Below, one piece after another: positions 16,883 through 26,371 of a stretch of 64,000 bases of DNA (the stretch's first letter is position 1; every line of letters begins with the position of its first letter). Under the pieces are notes generated by a model. The model had not been told where the DNA came from, ran no database searches, and was given only the letters and a program-made list of their open reading frames with translations. A program made the translations under genes and the position numbers. The stretch covers positions 58,628 to 122,627 of the forward strand of contig JAPOVS010000043.1 in assembly GCA_026708055.1 (NCBI GenBank), in the 5' to 3' direction. Origin of the DNA: a bacterium (lineage in GTDB: Bacteria > Actinomycetota > Acidimicrobiia > Acidimicrobiales > CATQHL01).

Positions 16883-17785
16883 TCAGATCAGCGACTGACG
16901 GACATCGAAGCGGCGCATCAGCGTGTCGCCGATGTAGTTGACCGACATCAGGGTGCAGAACATCACGATGGCCGGGTAGATCGTCAGGTGCGGAGCGTCT
17001 GCGAGCTTGCCCTTGGCGACCGCCAGGATGCCGCCCCAGGTGATGGCAGGCGAAGGCACGCTCTTGCCGATGAAGCTGAGCCCGCCCTCGCCCACGATCA
17101 CCAGGCCCAGGCCCAGGAAGGTGAACGCCACCACGATGGGGATCAGGTTGGGCAGCACTTCGCGGAACAGCAGCCGGGACGTGCGCGCCCCCATGCACCG
17201 CGCCGCGGTCACGAACTCCCGCTCGCGGAAGCGCAGTGTCTGCGCCCTGACGATGCGCGCCACGGCGCGCGCCGCCAGGATCGTGACCGCAATGATGACG
17301 TTGCGAGTGTTCTGCTCGAGCACCGTGACGATGAACAGCGCCAGGATCAGCGCCGGCAGCGACAGCAGGATGTTGATCACGGCACTGAGGGCCGTGTCGA
17401 CCCATCCGCCGAAGAAGCCGGCCAGCAGCCCCATCAGCCCGCCGATGAGGATCCCGACCGCGACGGCGACCGCCGCGATCAGCAACGAGAGGCGCCCCCC
17501 CCAGACGACCCGGGCGAACATGTCGCGGCCCAACTCGTCGGTGCCGAACCAGTGCGACCGCCCGACTCCCTGCAGCACGTCCCGGGAGTAGCCGTCGGGG
17601 TCGGCCAGGAACCCCAGCACCGGAGCGAACAACACGAAGAAGGCCAGCGCCGCCAGCCAGATCACCGCCAGCCAGAAGCCCAGCGGCTGCTCGGCCGGGC
17701 GCGGGCGGCCGGCGCCCCTGCCGCGGGCCTTCCGCCCCCGCAGGACGGCGAGGCCGTCGCGGCCGGGAATGGCCGGGGCCCTCAT
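16883..17785 (-). CDS. Peptide/nickel-type ABC transporter permease (DppC/OppC-like)
   Basis: The 300-residue permease has an N-terminal cytoplasmic tail, a first helix (FWLAVIWLAALAFFVLFAPVLG), the OppC hallmark HWFGTDELGRDMFARVVWGGR, then five more helices and the EAA-like loop AARCMGARTSRLLFREVLPN. Its ATG at 17785 overlaps the stop of the DppB-like gene (ATGA), indicating translational coupling. It would form the membrane channel with that protein. No DppD/DppF-type ATPases are encoded downstream, where a membrane protein gene follows. Confidence 0.93.
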   Translation of the reverse strand: MRAPAIPGRDGLAVLRGRKARGRGAGRPRPAEQPLGFWLAVIWLAALAFFVLFAPVLGFLADPDGYSRDVLQGVGRSHWFGTDELGRDMFARVVWGGRLSLLIAAVAVAVGILIGGLMGLLAGFFGGWVDTALSAVINILLSLPALILALFIVTVLEQNTRNVIIAVTILAARAVARIVRAQTLRFREREFVTAARCMGARTSRLLFREVLPNLIPIVVAFTFLGLGLVIVGEGGLSFIGKSVPSPAITWGGILAVAKGKLADAPHLTIYPAIVMFCTLMSVNYIGDTLMRRFDVRQSLI

Positions 17786-18795
17786 CGGTTCCGCACCCGC
17801 ACTCGCGGATCCAGCAACGGATACATGGCGTCGACCAGCATGTTCGTGGCCACGAAGCCCGCCGCGATCAATGCGACCAGAGTCTGGACGACCAGGAAGT
17901 CCTGGTTGAACACCGCCGAGATGAGGTACGTGCCCATGCCGTCCAGGTCGAAGATGATCTCCACAACCAGAGCGCCGTTGATGAGTTGGGCGGCGTTGAG
18001 CCCGGCGACGGTCACCACCGTGAAGCTCGACGGGCGCAGCACGTGGCGCAGCAGGATCCACCAGCGCGGCAGCCCCTTGGCCCGGGCCGCCTCCACGAAG
18101 TCTTCCTGCAGCGTCGTGATCACGTCGCTGCGCAGCAGGCGCAGGAAGAACGGCATGATGCCCGCGGTGAGAGTGGCCACCGGCAGCACGAGGGACTTCC
18201 AGTGCGCCAGGAGGCCGGCCGTGGGGCTGACGTAGCCGCCCAGGTCGAACCACCCCAGCTTGGCGGCGAAGATCAGCGCCAGCACCACGCCCAGCACGAA
18301 CGACGGCAGCGCCAGCAGCGAGAAGGCCCCGCCGGTGAGGAGGCGGTCCACCCAGGTGTCTCGCCGGACCGCGCTCAGCATCCCCAGCGGGACGGAGATG
18401 ACGATGCTCAGCACGGTGGTGTACAGCACCAGCCAGAGGGTCACCGGGGCCTTGTCGCGCAGGCTCTCGGTCACCTCGATGCCGTTGCGGTAGGACTCGC
18501 CGAGGTCGCCGGTGAGCATGTTCTGAAGCCAGGCGCCGTACTGCGCGAACAGGCCGCGGTCGAGTTCCAGTCGCTCGCGGCACTCCGCCAGGAGTTCCTC
18601 CGTGGCGCCCGTGCCCACCGACAGGAAGCACGGATCGCTGGGCAGCAGGCTGAGCATCCAGTAGGTGACGAAGGTGACGACGACCACCACCACCGCCGTC
18701 TGCACGAGCCTGCCGGCCAGTCGCCGCAGGACCGCCGGCAGCGCCGCCATGCCGCTGAGGCCCGAAACCCGCGGCGGCGTCTCGGTGCGGGTCAC
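17782..18795 (-). CDS. Peptide/nickel-type ABC transporter permease (DppB/OppB-like)
   Basis: The 337-residue permease has an N-terminal helix (TAVVVVVVTFVTYWMLSLLP), the OppB-type GDLGESYRNG stretch, LPSFVLGVVLALIFA and the EAA loop EAARAKGLPRWWILLRHVLRPS. I chose the GTG at 18795, which overlaps the stop of the preceding binding protein (GTGA); a start nearer residue MAALPAV is also possible. It pairs with the DppC-like permease and is co-translated with binding protein 1. Confidence 0.93.
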   Translation of the reverse strand: MTRTETPPRVSGLSGMAALPAVLRRLAGRLVQTAVVVVVVTFVTYWMLSLLPSDPCFLSVGTGATEELLAECRERLELDRGLFAQYGAWLQNMLTGDLGESYRNGIEVTESLRDKAPVTLWLVLYTTVLSIVISVPLGMLSAVRRDTWVDRLLTGGAFSLLALPSFVLGVVLALIFAAKLGWFDLGGYVSPTAGLLAHWKSLVLPVATLTAGIMPFFLRLLRSDVITTLQEDFVEAARAKGLPRWWILLRHVLRPSSFTVVTVAGLNAAQLINGALVVEIIFDLDGMGTYLISAVFNQDFLVVQTLVALIAAGFVATNMLVDAMYPLLDPRVRVRNR

Positions 18796-20678
18796 TCGGA
18801 CAGCCAGGTCTCGGTGAGGAACGTCCGCCCTTCCAGGATGTTCAGCACCGGGCGGCCGTCCGGTGGCGGCAGCGTGATCCGGCCCAGGTTCTCGACCTCG
18901 TGTTGGTGGGGGATGAGCCAGCGCACCCAGTGCAGCCAGATGTTGTGCACGCCGCCGGCGAGGGCGCGGTTGACCTCCTCGGCGATCTGTCGCAACTCGT
19001 CGCGGTCGTCGGTTTGCGTGGCGCGGGCGAGGGCGGCGTCGACTTCCGGGTTGTTGATGCGCCCCATGTTGATGGCGATGAATCCTGTGTACGCGGAGTC
19101 CCACCAGATGCGCTCGTTCTGCACGGTGGCGCCGTTGTGGTTCCGCCAGACGGCCGCCTGGAAGTTCCCCATGACGGCATTCAGGATCAGCGCTCCCTGG
19201 TCGAGTTGCTGGATCTTCACGTCGATGCCGCAGTCGCCCCACATCCGGGCGAGCAGTTCCGCCCCGGTCCGGTAGTGGGCGTCGGGAGTCGTGCCGAGGG
19301 TGATCGTGCCCGGGTCGGGAATCTCGGCCCACAGTGCCCGACCCGCCTCGAGGTCGTAGCCCGGGAACCCGGTGTCGGGGAGGTAACCGGGGGTGCTGGG
19401 GGCGAACGGACCGTTGGCGATGTCGAACTCGCCGGCGGTGCGCAGCAGGTTGTAGGTCCCGTGGTCGGTGCAGTGCGCCAGCGCTCGCCGGGCGCGGATG
19501 TCGTCGAACGGCGCCCTGGCGTTGTTGAGCAGCACGTAGAGGGTCTGGAGGAGGCTCTGCTCCTCGATGGTCTTGAAGTTCTCCCGGTAGTGCTCGAAGT
19601 CCAGCCCGAGGTCGTAGTGCGTCACCGTGATGTCACCGGTGCCCAGCGCCAGCCTGCGGGCGTCCGGCTCCACGTACGGGCGGTACACGATGCGATCCAG
19701 GTAGGGCAGGGCGCGGCCCTCGGCGTCGGTCCGCCAGTAGTTCGGGTTGCGTTCCACGACGAGTTCGTCGTCGGGAATCCACGACTTGAACACGAAGGGA
19801 CCGGTGCCGACGGGATTGGTCGCCCCGGCGGGATCGTCGTGCTGGCTCGGGGCCGCCAGATAGCCCATCTGGCCGGTCATGCCGGCCGGCAGGCCGGCGA
19901 ACGGGGCGTTGCTGTGGAAGTCCAGGGTGAGGTCGTCGATCACATCCCAACCCTCCACGCGGTCGAACAGCTGCTGGGCGAGAGGATTCGACATGACGCC
20001 CTGGAAGTGTCGGGCCAGAGCGTGGGCGTCCGCGGGTGTGCCATCGTGGAACGAGATGCCGGGGCGCATCCTGAACGTCCAGGTGGTGTAGTCCTCGTTG
20101 GCCTCGAAGGATTCCAGCAGGTACGGCTGGGGTGTCCCGGTCTCGTCCTCGATGACCAGCGGATCGAAGATCGCCCGCATGACGGCATGGCACGACACGG
20201 CGCACGTCGTCGTCGTCGGGTTCCAGCCGTCGGGGGTCTCGGCCTCCACACCGAAGACGATCGTGCCGCCGTAGGCGGGCCCGGAGCTGGGCTCGGGTGC
20301 CGCGATCGGGGCGGGCGGCGGAGGCGGGTCGCTCGGTGGCGGCGGTGCGGCCGGCGCCGCCGGTGGAGCGTCGGGTGCCGCGGGGGCCGCGTCGGTCGTG
20401 GCCGGTGGAGCGTCGGGCGCCGCGGGCGGTGCCTCGGGTGCGGCGGCCGGACTGTCGGGAGGCGGTGCCGGCGCCGCGGGTGGTTCGTCGGGCGCGGCGG
20501 GCGTGTCAGGGACCGCAGGGGCCGCGTCGGGTACCGCGGTCTCCGCTCCGTCGCCGGCGGGCGGGGGCGTCGCGGTCTGCTGCTCGCCGCCGCCTCCTCC
20601 GCAGGCGGCGGCGAGCAGCATCGCGGCCGCGGCCGCGGCCAGGAGTCGGTGGGGACCTTGCTTCTCGGCGCGTCGCAT
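18792..20678 (-). CDS. Family 5 extracellular solute-binding lipoprotein, copy 1
   Basis: The 628-residue protein has a signal peptide ending in the lipobox LAAAC, a Pro/Ala-rich tether of about 100 residues (residues about 35-135, repeats of the APDAPPAA type), then an SBP_bac_5 fold: YGGTIVFGVEAETPDGWNP, TWTFRMRPGISFHDGTPADAHALARHF, NPVGTGPFVFKSW, ERNPNYW and C-terminal FLTETWL. It binds peptides or other ligands outside the membrane for the downstream permeases, whose gene overlaps its stop. It is the paralogue directly coupled to the permeases. Confidence 0.92.
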   Translation of the reverse strand: MRRAEKQGPHRLLAAAAAAMLLAAACGGGGGEQQTATPPPAGDGAETAVPDAAPAVPDTPAAPDEPPAAPAPPPDSPAAAPEAPPAAPDAPPATTDAAPAAPDAPPAAPAAPPPPSDPPPPPAPIAAPEPSSGPAYGGTIVFGVEAETPDGWNPTTTTCAVSCHAVMRAIFDPLVIEDETGTPQPYLLESFEANEDYTTWTFRMRPGISFHDGTPADAHALARHFQGVMSNPLAQQLFDRVEGWDVIDDLTLDFHSNAPFAGLPAGMTGQMGYLAAPSQHDDPAGATNPVGTGPFVFKSWIPDDELVVERNPNYWRTDAEGRALPYLDRIVYRPYVEPDARRLALGTGDITVTHYDLGLDFEHYRENFKTIEEQSLLQTLYVLLNNARAPFDDIRARRALAHCTDHGTYNLLRTAGEFDIANGPFAPSTPGYLPDTGFPGYDLEAGRALWAEIPDPGTITLGTTPDAHYRTGAELLARMWGDCGIDVKIQQLDQGALILNAVMGNFQAAVWRNHNGATVQNERIWWDSAYTGFIAINMGRINNPEVDAALARATQTDDRDELRQIAEEVNRALAGGVHNIWLHWVRWLIPHQHEVENLGRITLPPPDGRPVLNILEGRTFLTETWLSE

Positions 20679-20690
20679 CGCTCTCTCCCT

Positions 20691-22517
20691 CTAGTCGAGC
20701 CAGGTCTCGGTGAGGAACGCCCGGCCGCGCAGGATGTTCAGCAGTTCGCTGCCGTCGGGCATCGTGATCCGGGCCAGGTTCCGGACCTCGTCGCGGTGGG
20801 GCAGGATCCATTCCACCCAGTGCAGCCACACGTTGTGAACGCCCTCGGCGAGGATCCGGTTGACCTCCTCGGCGATCTGGCGGAGCTCGGCGCGATCGGT
20901 GGTCACGGTGGCTCGGTTCAGGGCATCGTCGAGCGCTTCGTTCCTGATGCGCCCCAGGTTCAGGGCCAGACCGGTGGTGAAGTTGGAGTGCCACCAGACC
21001 CGCTCGGTCGCCAGGCTGGTGCCGTCGTGGTTGCGCCACAGGTTCACCTGGAAGTTCCCCAGCACGGCGTTGCGAATCAAGGCGCCCTGGTCGAGTTGGC
21101 TGATCCGGACTTCCAGGCCGCAGGCCTCCCACATCTGGACGAGCAGTTCGGCGGAGGTCCGGTCGAACGGCTCGTTGCTGGTTCCGAGCACGATCGGCCC
21201 AGGGTCTCCGAGCCGCTCCCATAGGGCGCGGCCGGCCTCGAGGTCGTAGCCGGGGAAACCCGTGTCGGACAGGTGGCCGGGCGTGTTCGGCGCGAACGGG
21301 CCGTTGGCGACGTCGAAGTTGCCCCCGGTGCGGAGCAGGTTGTAGGTCTCGTGGTCGGTGCAGTGGGCGAGGGCCCGCCGGCCCTCGACGCTGTCGAAGG
21401 GCGCCACGGCGTTGTTGAGCAGCAAGTGACGCGTCTGCAGGAAGCTGCGTTCCTCGGTGGTCTCGTAGTTCTGCCTGTAGTAGTCGAAGTCCAAGCCGAC
21501 GTCGGAGTGGGTTACGTGGATGTCGCCGAGTCCGAGTGCCACCTTCCGGGAGTCGGCCTCGTGGATGGGGCGGAAGACGATCCGGTCCAGGTAGGGCAGG
21601 GCGCGTCCCGCGGCATCGGTCCGCCAGTAGTCGGCGTTGCGTTCCACGACCAGTTCCTGGTCGGGAATCCATGACTTGAAGACGAACGGGCCTGTGCCGA
21701 CCGGATTGGCCGCGCCGTCGGGGTCGGCGTACTGGCTCGGGGCGGCGAGGTAGCCCAGTTGGCCGGTCAGGCCGCCGGGCAGGCCGGCGAAGGGAACCTC
21801 GGAGTAGATCTCCAGCGTCAGATCGTCGATCACTTCCCAGCCCGTGAGCCGCTGCAGGGTCTGGCCCGGCAGGGCGCCTCCCAGGAGGTTGCGGAAATGG
21901 GTGGCCAGGGCGTGGGCGTCGGCGGGCGTGCCGTCATGGAACTTGACGCCGGGGCGCATCTTGAACGTCCATATGGTGAAGTCCTCGTCGGCCTCGAAGG
22001 ACTCCAGCAGGTACGGCCGCGGCTCCCCGTCGGCGTCGGTCACCGTCAGCGGATCGAAGACGGCTCGCATCACGGTGTGGCACGAGACCGCACAGGACTG
22101 CGTCGCTGGGTTCCAGCCGTCGGGAGTCTCCGCCTCGAGTCCGAAGAACAGCGTCCCCCGGTAGGTCGGCTCGGAGGTCGGCTCGGAGGCCGCCACCGGG
22201 GCGGGCGGCGGCTCACTCGGCGGCGACGGCTCGGCGGCGGGGGACACCTCCGGCGCGTCGGCTTCGGCCGGGGGTGCCGCGGGCGCCGGTGGTGCGTCAG
22301 GTTCGGCCGGTGGCGTAGGTGGCGTCGGTGGTGCGTCGGGTTCTAGCGGGGGCGCCGCGGGCGTCGGGGGCGCGTCAGCAGCGGCGGCCTGCCGGTCAGC
22401 GGGGGCTGTCGAGTCCGGCGGAGTGTCCTCGCCCCCGCAGGCGGCGGCGAGCAGCAGGACCATGACCACCGCGGCAGGCAGGCGGCGGCGTGCTTGTTTC
22501 GCCGAAGGTGATCCCAA
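20691..22517 (-). CDS. Family 5 extracellular solute-binding lipoprotein, copy 2
   Basis: The 608-residue paralogue of copy 1 has lipobox LLAAAC, a Pro/Ala/Glu tether to about residue 115 and the same core motifs (YRGTLFFGLEAETPDGWNP, KFHDGTPADAHALATHF, NPVGTGPFVFKSWIPDQELVVERNADYW, AFLTETWLD). The start appears to be a TTG at 22517 with GGAG seven bases upstream. It ends 13 bp before copy 1 begins. Core similarity with divergent tethers points to tandem duplication. Confidence 0.92.
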   Translation of the reverse strand: MGSPSAKQARRRLPAAVVMVLLLAAACGGEDTPPDSTAPADRQAAAADAPPTPAAPPLEPDAPPTPPTPPAEPDAPPAPAAPPAEADAPEVSPAAEPSPPSEPPPAPVAASEPTSEPTYRGTLFFGLEAETPDGWNPATQSCAVSCHTVMRAVFDPLTVTDADGEPRPYLLESFEADEDFTIWTFKMRPGVKFHDGTPADAHALATHFRNLLGGALPGQTLQRLTGWEVIDDLTLEIYSEVPFAGLPGGLTGQLGYLAAPSQYADPDGAANPVGTGPFVFKSWIPDQELVVERNADYWRTDAAGRALPYLDRIVFRPIHEADSRKVALGLGDIHVTHSDVGLDFDYYRQNYETTEERSFLQTRHLLLNNAVAPFDSVEGRRALAHCTDHETYNLLRTGGNFDVANGPFAPNTPGHLSDTGFPGYDLEAGRALWERLGDPGPIVLGTSNEPFDRTSAELLVQMWEACGLEVRISQLDQGALIRNAVLGNFQVNLWRNHDGTSLATERVWWHSNFTTGLALNLGRIRNEALDDALNRATVTTDRAELRQIAEEVNRILAEGVHNVWLHWVEWILPHRDEVRNLARITMPDGSELLNILRGRAFLTETWLD

Positions 22518-22620
22518 TGCTTGACTCCAACCGGGTGCCGGTGATGAACGACCGTCCGTCGGTCGTGCTCAGTATCTCATGTCCACCCGGCGGCCCGTGC
22601 CGCGGAGCCGCCCGCGATCG

Positions 22621-24501
22621 CTACTCGATCCAGGTCTCGGTGAGGAAGGCCCGCCCTTCGATGAGGTTGATGATCTCGCGCCCGTCGGGAAGTGTCAGTC
22701 TCGCCAGGTTGTGGACGCGGTCGTGGTGCGGGAGCATCCACAGCGACCAGTTCAGCCAGATGTTGTAGGCGCCCTCGGCGAACGCTCGGTTTATCTCCTC
22801 GGCCAAGGCTCGCCGTTCGTCGAGGTCGACGGTCCGGGCGGCGGCGTCGAGGGCGGCGTCGATCCGCTGGTCGACGATGCGCCCGAAGTTGACCGCCAGC
22901 CCGGTTGCGTACTCGGAGTGCCACCAGGTGCGCTCGACCTCGAGGTCGGCGCCGTTGTGGTTCCGCCACAGGAACGTCTGGAAGAGTCCGAAGACGGCGT
23001 TGGTGATGAGGGTTCCCTGGTCCACCTGGGTGATCTGGGTGTCGATGCCGCAGTCGTTCCACATCTGGGAGATCAGCTCGGTGGTGGTCCTGTTGAAGGG
23101 GTCGTTCGTGGTGCCGAGCTCAACGGTGCCCGGGTCGTCCAGCCGGCCCCACAGGGCGCGCCCCGCCTCGGGGTCGTAGGCAGGGAACCCGCTCTCGGCC
23201 AGGAAGCCGGGCGTGTTCGGCCCGAAGGGACCGTTGGCGATGGGAACGTTTCCACCGACCCGCAGCAGGTTGTAGGTGTCGTAGTCGGTGCAGTGCGCCA
23301 CCGCCCGGCGGGCGTCGATGTCGTCGAAGGGCGGCGCCCCGGCGTTGAGCATCATGTAGGTGGTCTGGAAGAAGCTGCCCTCCTCCACGACCTTGTAGCG
23401 CTCCCTGTTCTGCGGGGCGTCGAGAGGGGAGTTGAGGTGATGGGTGTCCAAGTCGCCGGCCCGCAGGGCCAGGTCGCGGGCGTCGGAGTCGGCGATGGGG
23501 CGGAACACGACCCGGTCCAGGTAGGGGAGTCGGCGTCCCTCGGCGTCGGTCTTCCAGTAGTCGGGGTTGCGGTCCGCCACCAGCTCTCTGTCGAGGGTCC
23601 ATGACGTGAAGACGAACGGGCCGGTGCCGACCGGCCTGACGGCGCCGTCGGGGTCGGCGTACTGGCTCGGCGCGGCCAGGTAGCCCATCTGCCCGGCGAG
23701 GAGCCCGGGCAGGCCGGCGAGGGGGCCGGTGGCCCGCACTTCCACGGTCAAGTCGTCGATGACCGTCCAACTCTCCCAGCGGCGCATCAGCAGGCTCGTG
23801 AGCGATCCCGCCCTCAGGTTGTCGAAGTGGGTGGCGAGCGCGGCGGCGTCGGCGGGCGTGCCGTCGTGGAAGGTGACGCCCGGCCGCATCCTCAACCTCC
23901 ACGCGGTGAAGTCGTCGTTGGCCGTGAAGGACTCCAGCAGGTAGGGCTCGGGGGCGCCGGACGGGCCTTCGATCGTGAGCGGGTCGAAGATGGCGCGCAT
24001 CACGGTGTGGCAGGCCACGGCGCACTGGGTGGTCGCCGGGTTCCAGCCCTGGTTGGTCTCGGCCTCGAGGCCGAAGGTCAGCGTCCCGCCGTAGACCGGC
24101 TCGGCTGTGGGCTCGGGCGCCGCCACGGGTGCGGGTGGCGGTGGGGGTGGGTCGTCTGCTGCAGGTGGTGGTGCGGGCGGGTCGCCGGGTGTCGGCGGCG
24201 GGTCGCCGGGTGCAGGTGAGTCCTCGGGTGTCGGCGGCGGGTCCCCGGGTGCGGGCTGCGGGGGCGGGTCGCCGGGTGCGGGCGGGTCCTCGGGTGTCGG
24301 CGGCGGCGGGTCCCCGGGTGCGGGTGTCGGCGGCGCCGGCGGGTCCCCCGTCGCGGGCGGCTCGGCGGGGGCGGCCGGACTCGAGGCCTCGCCGCCGCCG
24401 TCGCTGCCGCAGGCGCCTGCGAGCAGGAGGACGGCTGTCGCCGCGGCGAGCAGGCGCCCCGTGCGCCGGTGGAGAATGGTTCGCAGCAGGCTGGCGGGCA
24501 T
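22621..24501 (-). CDS. Family 5 extracellular solute-binding lipoprotein, copy 3
   Basis: The 626-residue paralogue is the first of the tandem set. It has lipobox LLLAGAC, a Gly/Asp/Pro-rich tether (residues about 40-140) made of irregular PPTPEDPPAPGDPP-like repeats, then the same SBP_bac_5 core (YGGTLTFGLEAETNQGWNP, FHDGTPADAAALATHF, PVGTGPFVFTSW, FLTETWIE). It is separated from copy 2 by about 100 bp. Ligand-pocket differences between the copies suggest related but distinct ligands; this is inference. Confidence 0.92.
   Translation of the reverse strand: MPASLLRTILHRRTGRLLAAATAVLLLAGACGSDGGGEASSPAAPAEPPATGDPPAPPTPAPGDPPPPTPEDPPAPGDPPPQPAPGDPPPTPEDSPAPGDPPPTPGDPPAPPPAADDPPPPPPAPVAAPEPTAEPVYGGTLTFGLEAETNQGWNPATTQCAVACHTVMRAIFDPLTIEGPSGAPEPYLLESFTANDDFTAWRLRMRPGVTFHDGTPADAAALATHFDNLRAGSLTSLLMRRWESWTVIDDLTVEVRATGPLAGLPGLLAGQMGYLAAPSQYADPDGAVRPVGTGPFVFTSWTLDRELVADRNPDYWKTDAEGRRLPYLDRVVFRPIADSDARDLALRAGDLDTHHLNSPLDAPQNRERYKVVEEGSFFQTTYMMLNAGAPPFDDIDARRAVAHCTDYDTYNLLRVGGNVPIANGPFGPNTPGFLAESGFPAYDPEAGRALWGRLDDPGTVELGTTNDPFNRTTTELISQMWNDCGIDTQITQVDQGTLITNAVFGLFQTFLWRNHNGADLEVERTWWHSEYATGLAVNFGRIVDQRIDAALDAAARTVDLDERRALAEEINRAFAEGAYNIWLNWSLWMLPHHDRVHNLARLTLPDGREIINLIEGRAFLTETWIE
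24140..24360 (-). repeat. Irregular short tandem repeats encoding the Pro-rich tether of binding protein 3
   Basis: The tether-coding DNA consists of repeated CGGGTGTCGG, CGGCGGGTC and CCGGGTGC blocks (as written on the + strand) of irregular period. Such tracts can vary in length by slippage while keeping frame. The tethers of copies 1 and 2 and of the vWA lipoprotein at 56564 are similar in composition but less regular. Confidence 0.7.
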
Positions 24502-24669
24502 GGTCCCCCTGTCGGTTCGACCGCGGCGAGTCCGTGCGACCGGACCGATGGCGCCGTGGCTCCCGGCGCGCCGCGGTGCGCCGAATGCTACCGATCGGCT
24601 CCGGTGCCTGCCGCTTGCCGGAGACGTCGCAGCTTGCCGGAGACGTCGCAGCCGCCCGACGCGCCCCGG

Positions 24670-26250
24670 TCAACGGTCAAGTCTCCGTGGCACCCGCGCG
24701 CCCGGGCGGCCGGCGAGGGCTGCGCCAAGTTCGGTGAGTTCGCCGCGCATGACCTTCCCGGTGGGGTTGCGGGGAATCTCCTCGACGGGGTGGAACCGCT
24801 TGGGAACCTTGTGGGCGCTCAACTGCCGGCGGCACCAGCGGCGCAGCTCGTCCTCGCTGAAACCCGCCTCGCTGACGACGAACGCGGTGACCTCCTCGCC
24901 CCAGCGTCTCGACGGCACACCCACCACCGCCACGGTGTCGACGGCGGGATGAGACGCCAGGCTGTCCTCCACTTCTCGGGGGTGGACGTTGATTCCGCCG
25001 GTGATGATGATGTCCTTCAGGCGCCCCGTGATGGTGACCGCGCCACTCGCCGGATCCGCTTCGGCCTGATCGCCGGTGGCGAACCACTCGCCGCCGGCGA
25101 GGGGGGTCTGGCCCGCGTAGCCGCCGAAGACCTGCGGGCCGCGCACCGAGAGCTCGCCGGTCTCGTCGTGGATCGAGATCTCGACGCCGGGCAGGGGAAA
25201 CCCCACGCCGCCGGGCTGTCGGGGACCGTCGTAGAGGTTCGAGATGTTCAGCCCCGACTCGGTGGTCCCGTAGCGCTCCAGCGGGGGCATGCCCAGGACG
25301 TCCTCGATCCGCTCGAACAGCGTGGCCGGCAGCGGTGCCGAGCCCGAGATCGCCAGGCGGAGCCCGGGCGCGTCCACAGCCGTGTGCGTGGCGACGACGC
25401 GTTCCCACATGGCGGGCACGGCGAAGATGACCGAAGCCCGCCGACGCCGCGCCTCAGCGATGAGCCGCTCGGGGTCGAACCTGGATAGGCAGTGCAGCGA
25501 CGAGCCGGCGAGGATCGACGCGTGGACGGCGCTGAGACCGTGCTGGTGGAACATCGGCAGGGCGTGGACGAGGACGTCGCCGCGGCGCCAGCGCCAGGCC
25601 CGCATGGCCGAGCGGATGGACGCCTGGACGTCTCCGTGGCGCAACGGGGCGAGCTTCGGCGCGCCGGTGGTGCCGGAGGTGAAGCCGCAGACCGCGACGT
25701 CGCTCGAGCGGGGAAGTGCGGCGTGCGGCAGGGCGCCGCCGCCCCCGCGGTCCAGTCCCGCGATCGGCCAGTGCGTCAACGGTTCTCCGGCAGCGAGGCT
25801 CGCCAGCGTGTCGGTGGCCTCGCCGCCGGTGATCGCCACCGACACCGAGGCGGCGGCGATCTGCGCCTCGAACTCCCGTGATGTGGCGGAAGGGTTGGCA
25901 AGCACGACAGGGGAGCGCACGGCCAGCAGCGCCAGGTAGCACCGGATGAAGTCCAGCGACGGCGGGGCGGCCAGCAGCGCCGGGCGCTCAGGGCCGACGC
26001 CGGTCTCCCCGAACCGCACGGCCAGGGCCTCCGCCTGTACGTGGAGTCGGCGCAGGTCGACCTCCTCGCCGTCGACGCTGATCGTGGTTCGCCGGCCGCT
26101 GGCGGAGGCGCGCCGTCGCAGCGCCCGGGGAAGGGAGCCGCCGCGCAGCCGCCGGCGCAACTTCCCCAGATCGAGGTCCGCGGGGATTGACGGGTCGTGC
26201 TGGCGCCAGGCCGCCACCGTGGCCCCCTCGACAGGATGGGTCCGCGCCAT
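24670..26250 (-). CDS. AMP-dependent CoA ligase / acyl-CoA synthetase
   Basis: The protein has the adenylate-forming core motifs: CGFTSGTTGAPKLAPLRH (P-loop-like), HALPMFHQHGLS, YGTTESG, GEWFATGDQAE, TGRLKDIIITGGINVHPREVEDSL and the C-terminal lysine in PRNPTGKVMRGEL. It activates a carboxylate to acyl-CoA. I prefer ATG 26250 (MARTHP) because an earlier start lies in a dispersed repeat. It is followed, in the opposite genomic direction, by an enoyl-CoA hydratase on the same strand upstream, so acid activation and CoA-thioester chemistry are likely linked. The closest relatives appear to be malonyl-CoA or medium-chain synthetases; substrate unknown. Confidence 0.92.
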   Translation of the reverse strand: MARTHPVEGATVAAWRQHDPSIPADLDLGKLRRRLRGGSLPRALRRRASASGRRTTISVDGEEVDLRRLHVQAEALAVRFGETGVGPERPALLAAPPSLDFIRCYLALLAVRSPVVLANPSATSREFEAQIAAASVSVAITGGEATDTLASLAAGEPLTHWPIAGLDRGGGGALPHAALPRSSDVAVCGFTSGTTGAPKLAPLRHGDVQASIRSAMRAWRWRRGDVLVHALPMFHQHGLSAVHASILAGSSLHCLSRFDPERLIAEARRRRASVIFAVPAMWERVVATHTAVDAPGLRLAISGSAPLPATLFERIEDVLGMPPLERYGTTESGLNISNLYDGPRQPGGVGFPLPGVEISIHDETGELSVRGPQVFGGYAGQTPLAGGEWFATGDQAEADPASGAVTITGRLKDIIITGGINVHPREVEDSLASHPAVDTVAVVGVPSRRWGEEVTAFVVSEAGFSEDELRRWCRRQLSAHKVPKRFHPVEEIPRNPTGKVMRGELTELGAALAGRPGARVPRRLDR

Positions 26251-26265
26251 CGGCGCTCTCCGGCT

Positions 26266-26337
26266 CGTCATTCCGGCGAAGGATCGGTCGGTGCCATCGG
26301 GCTCTCCGGCTCGTCATTCCGGCGAAGGCCGGAATCC
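26266..26337. repeat. Truncated and complete dispersed palindromes in tandem
   Basis: A truncated copy (CGTCATTCCGGCGAAGGA, 26266-26283) and a complete copy of the palindrome (26312-26337) occur 46 bp apart, each preceded by CTCTCCGGCT. The local tandem duplication separates the enoyl-CoA hydratase and CoA ligase genes. Confidence 0.8.
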
Positions 26338-26371
26338 AGGACCCGGCGATCCGACACGGACTGCCGGTGGA

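Noticed and set aside
18900..21224. A 774-codon plus-strand frame opposite the binding-protein genes
   Set aside because: It is antisense to two clear lipoproteins with conserved SBP_bac_5 motifs; it also spans their stop and start region.
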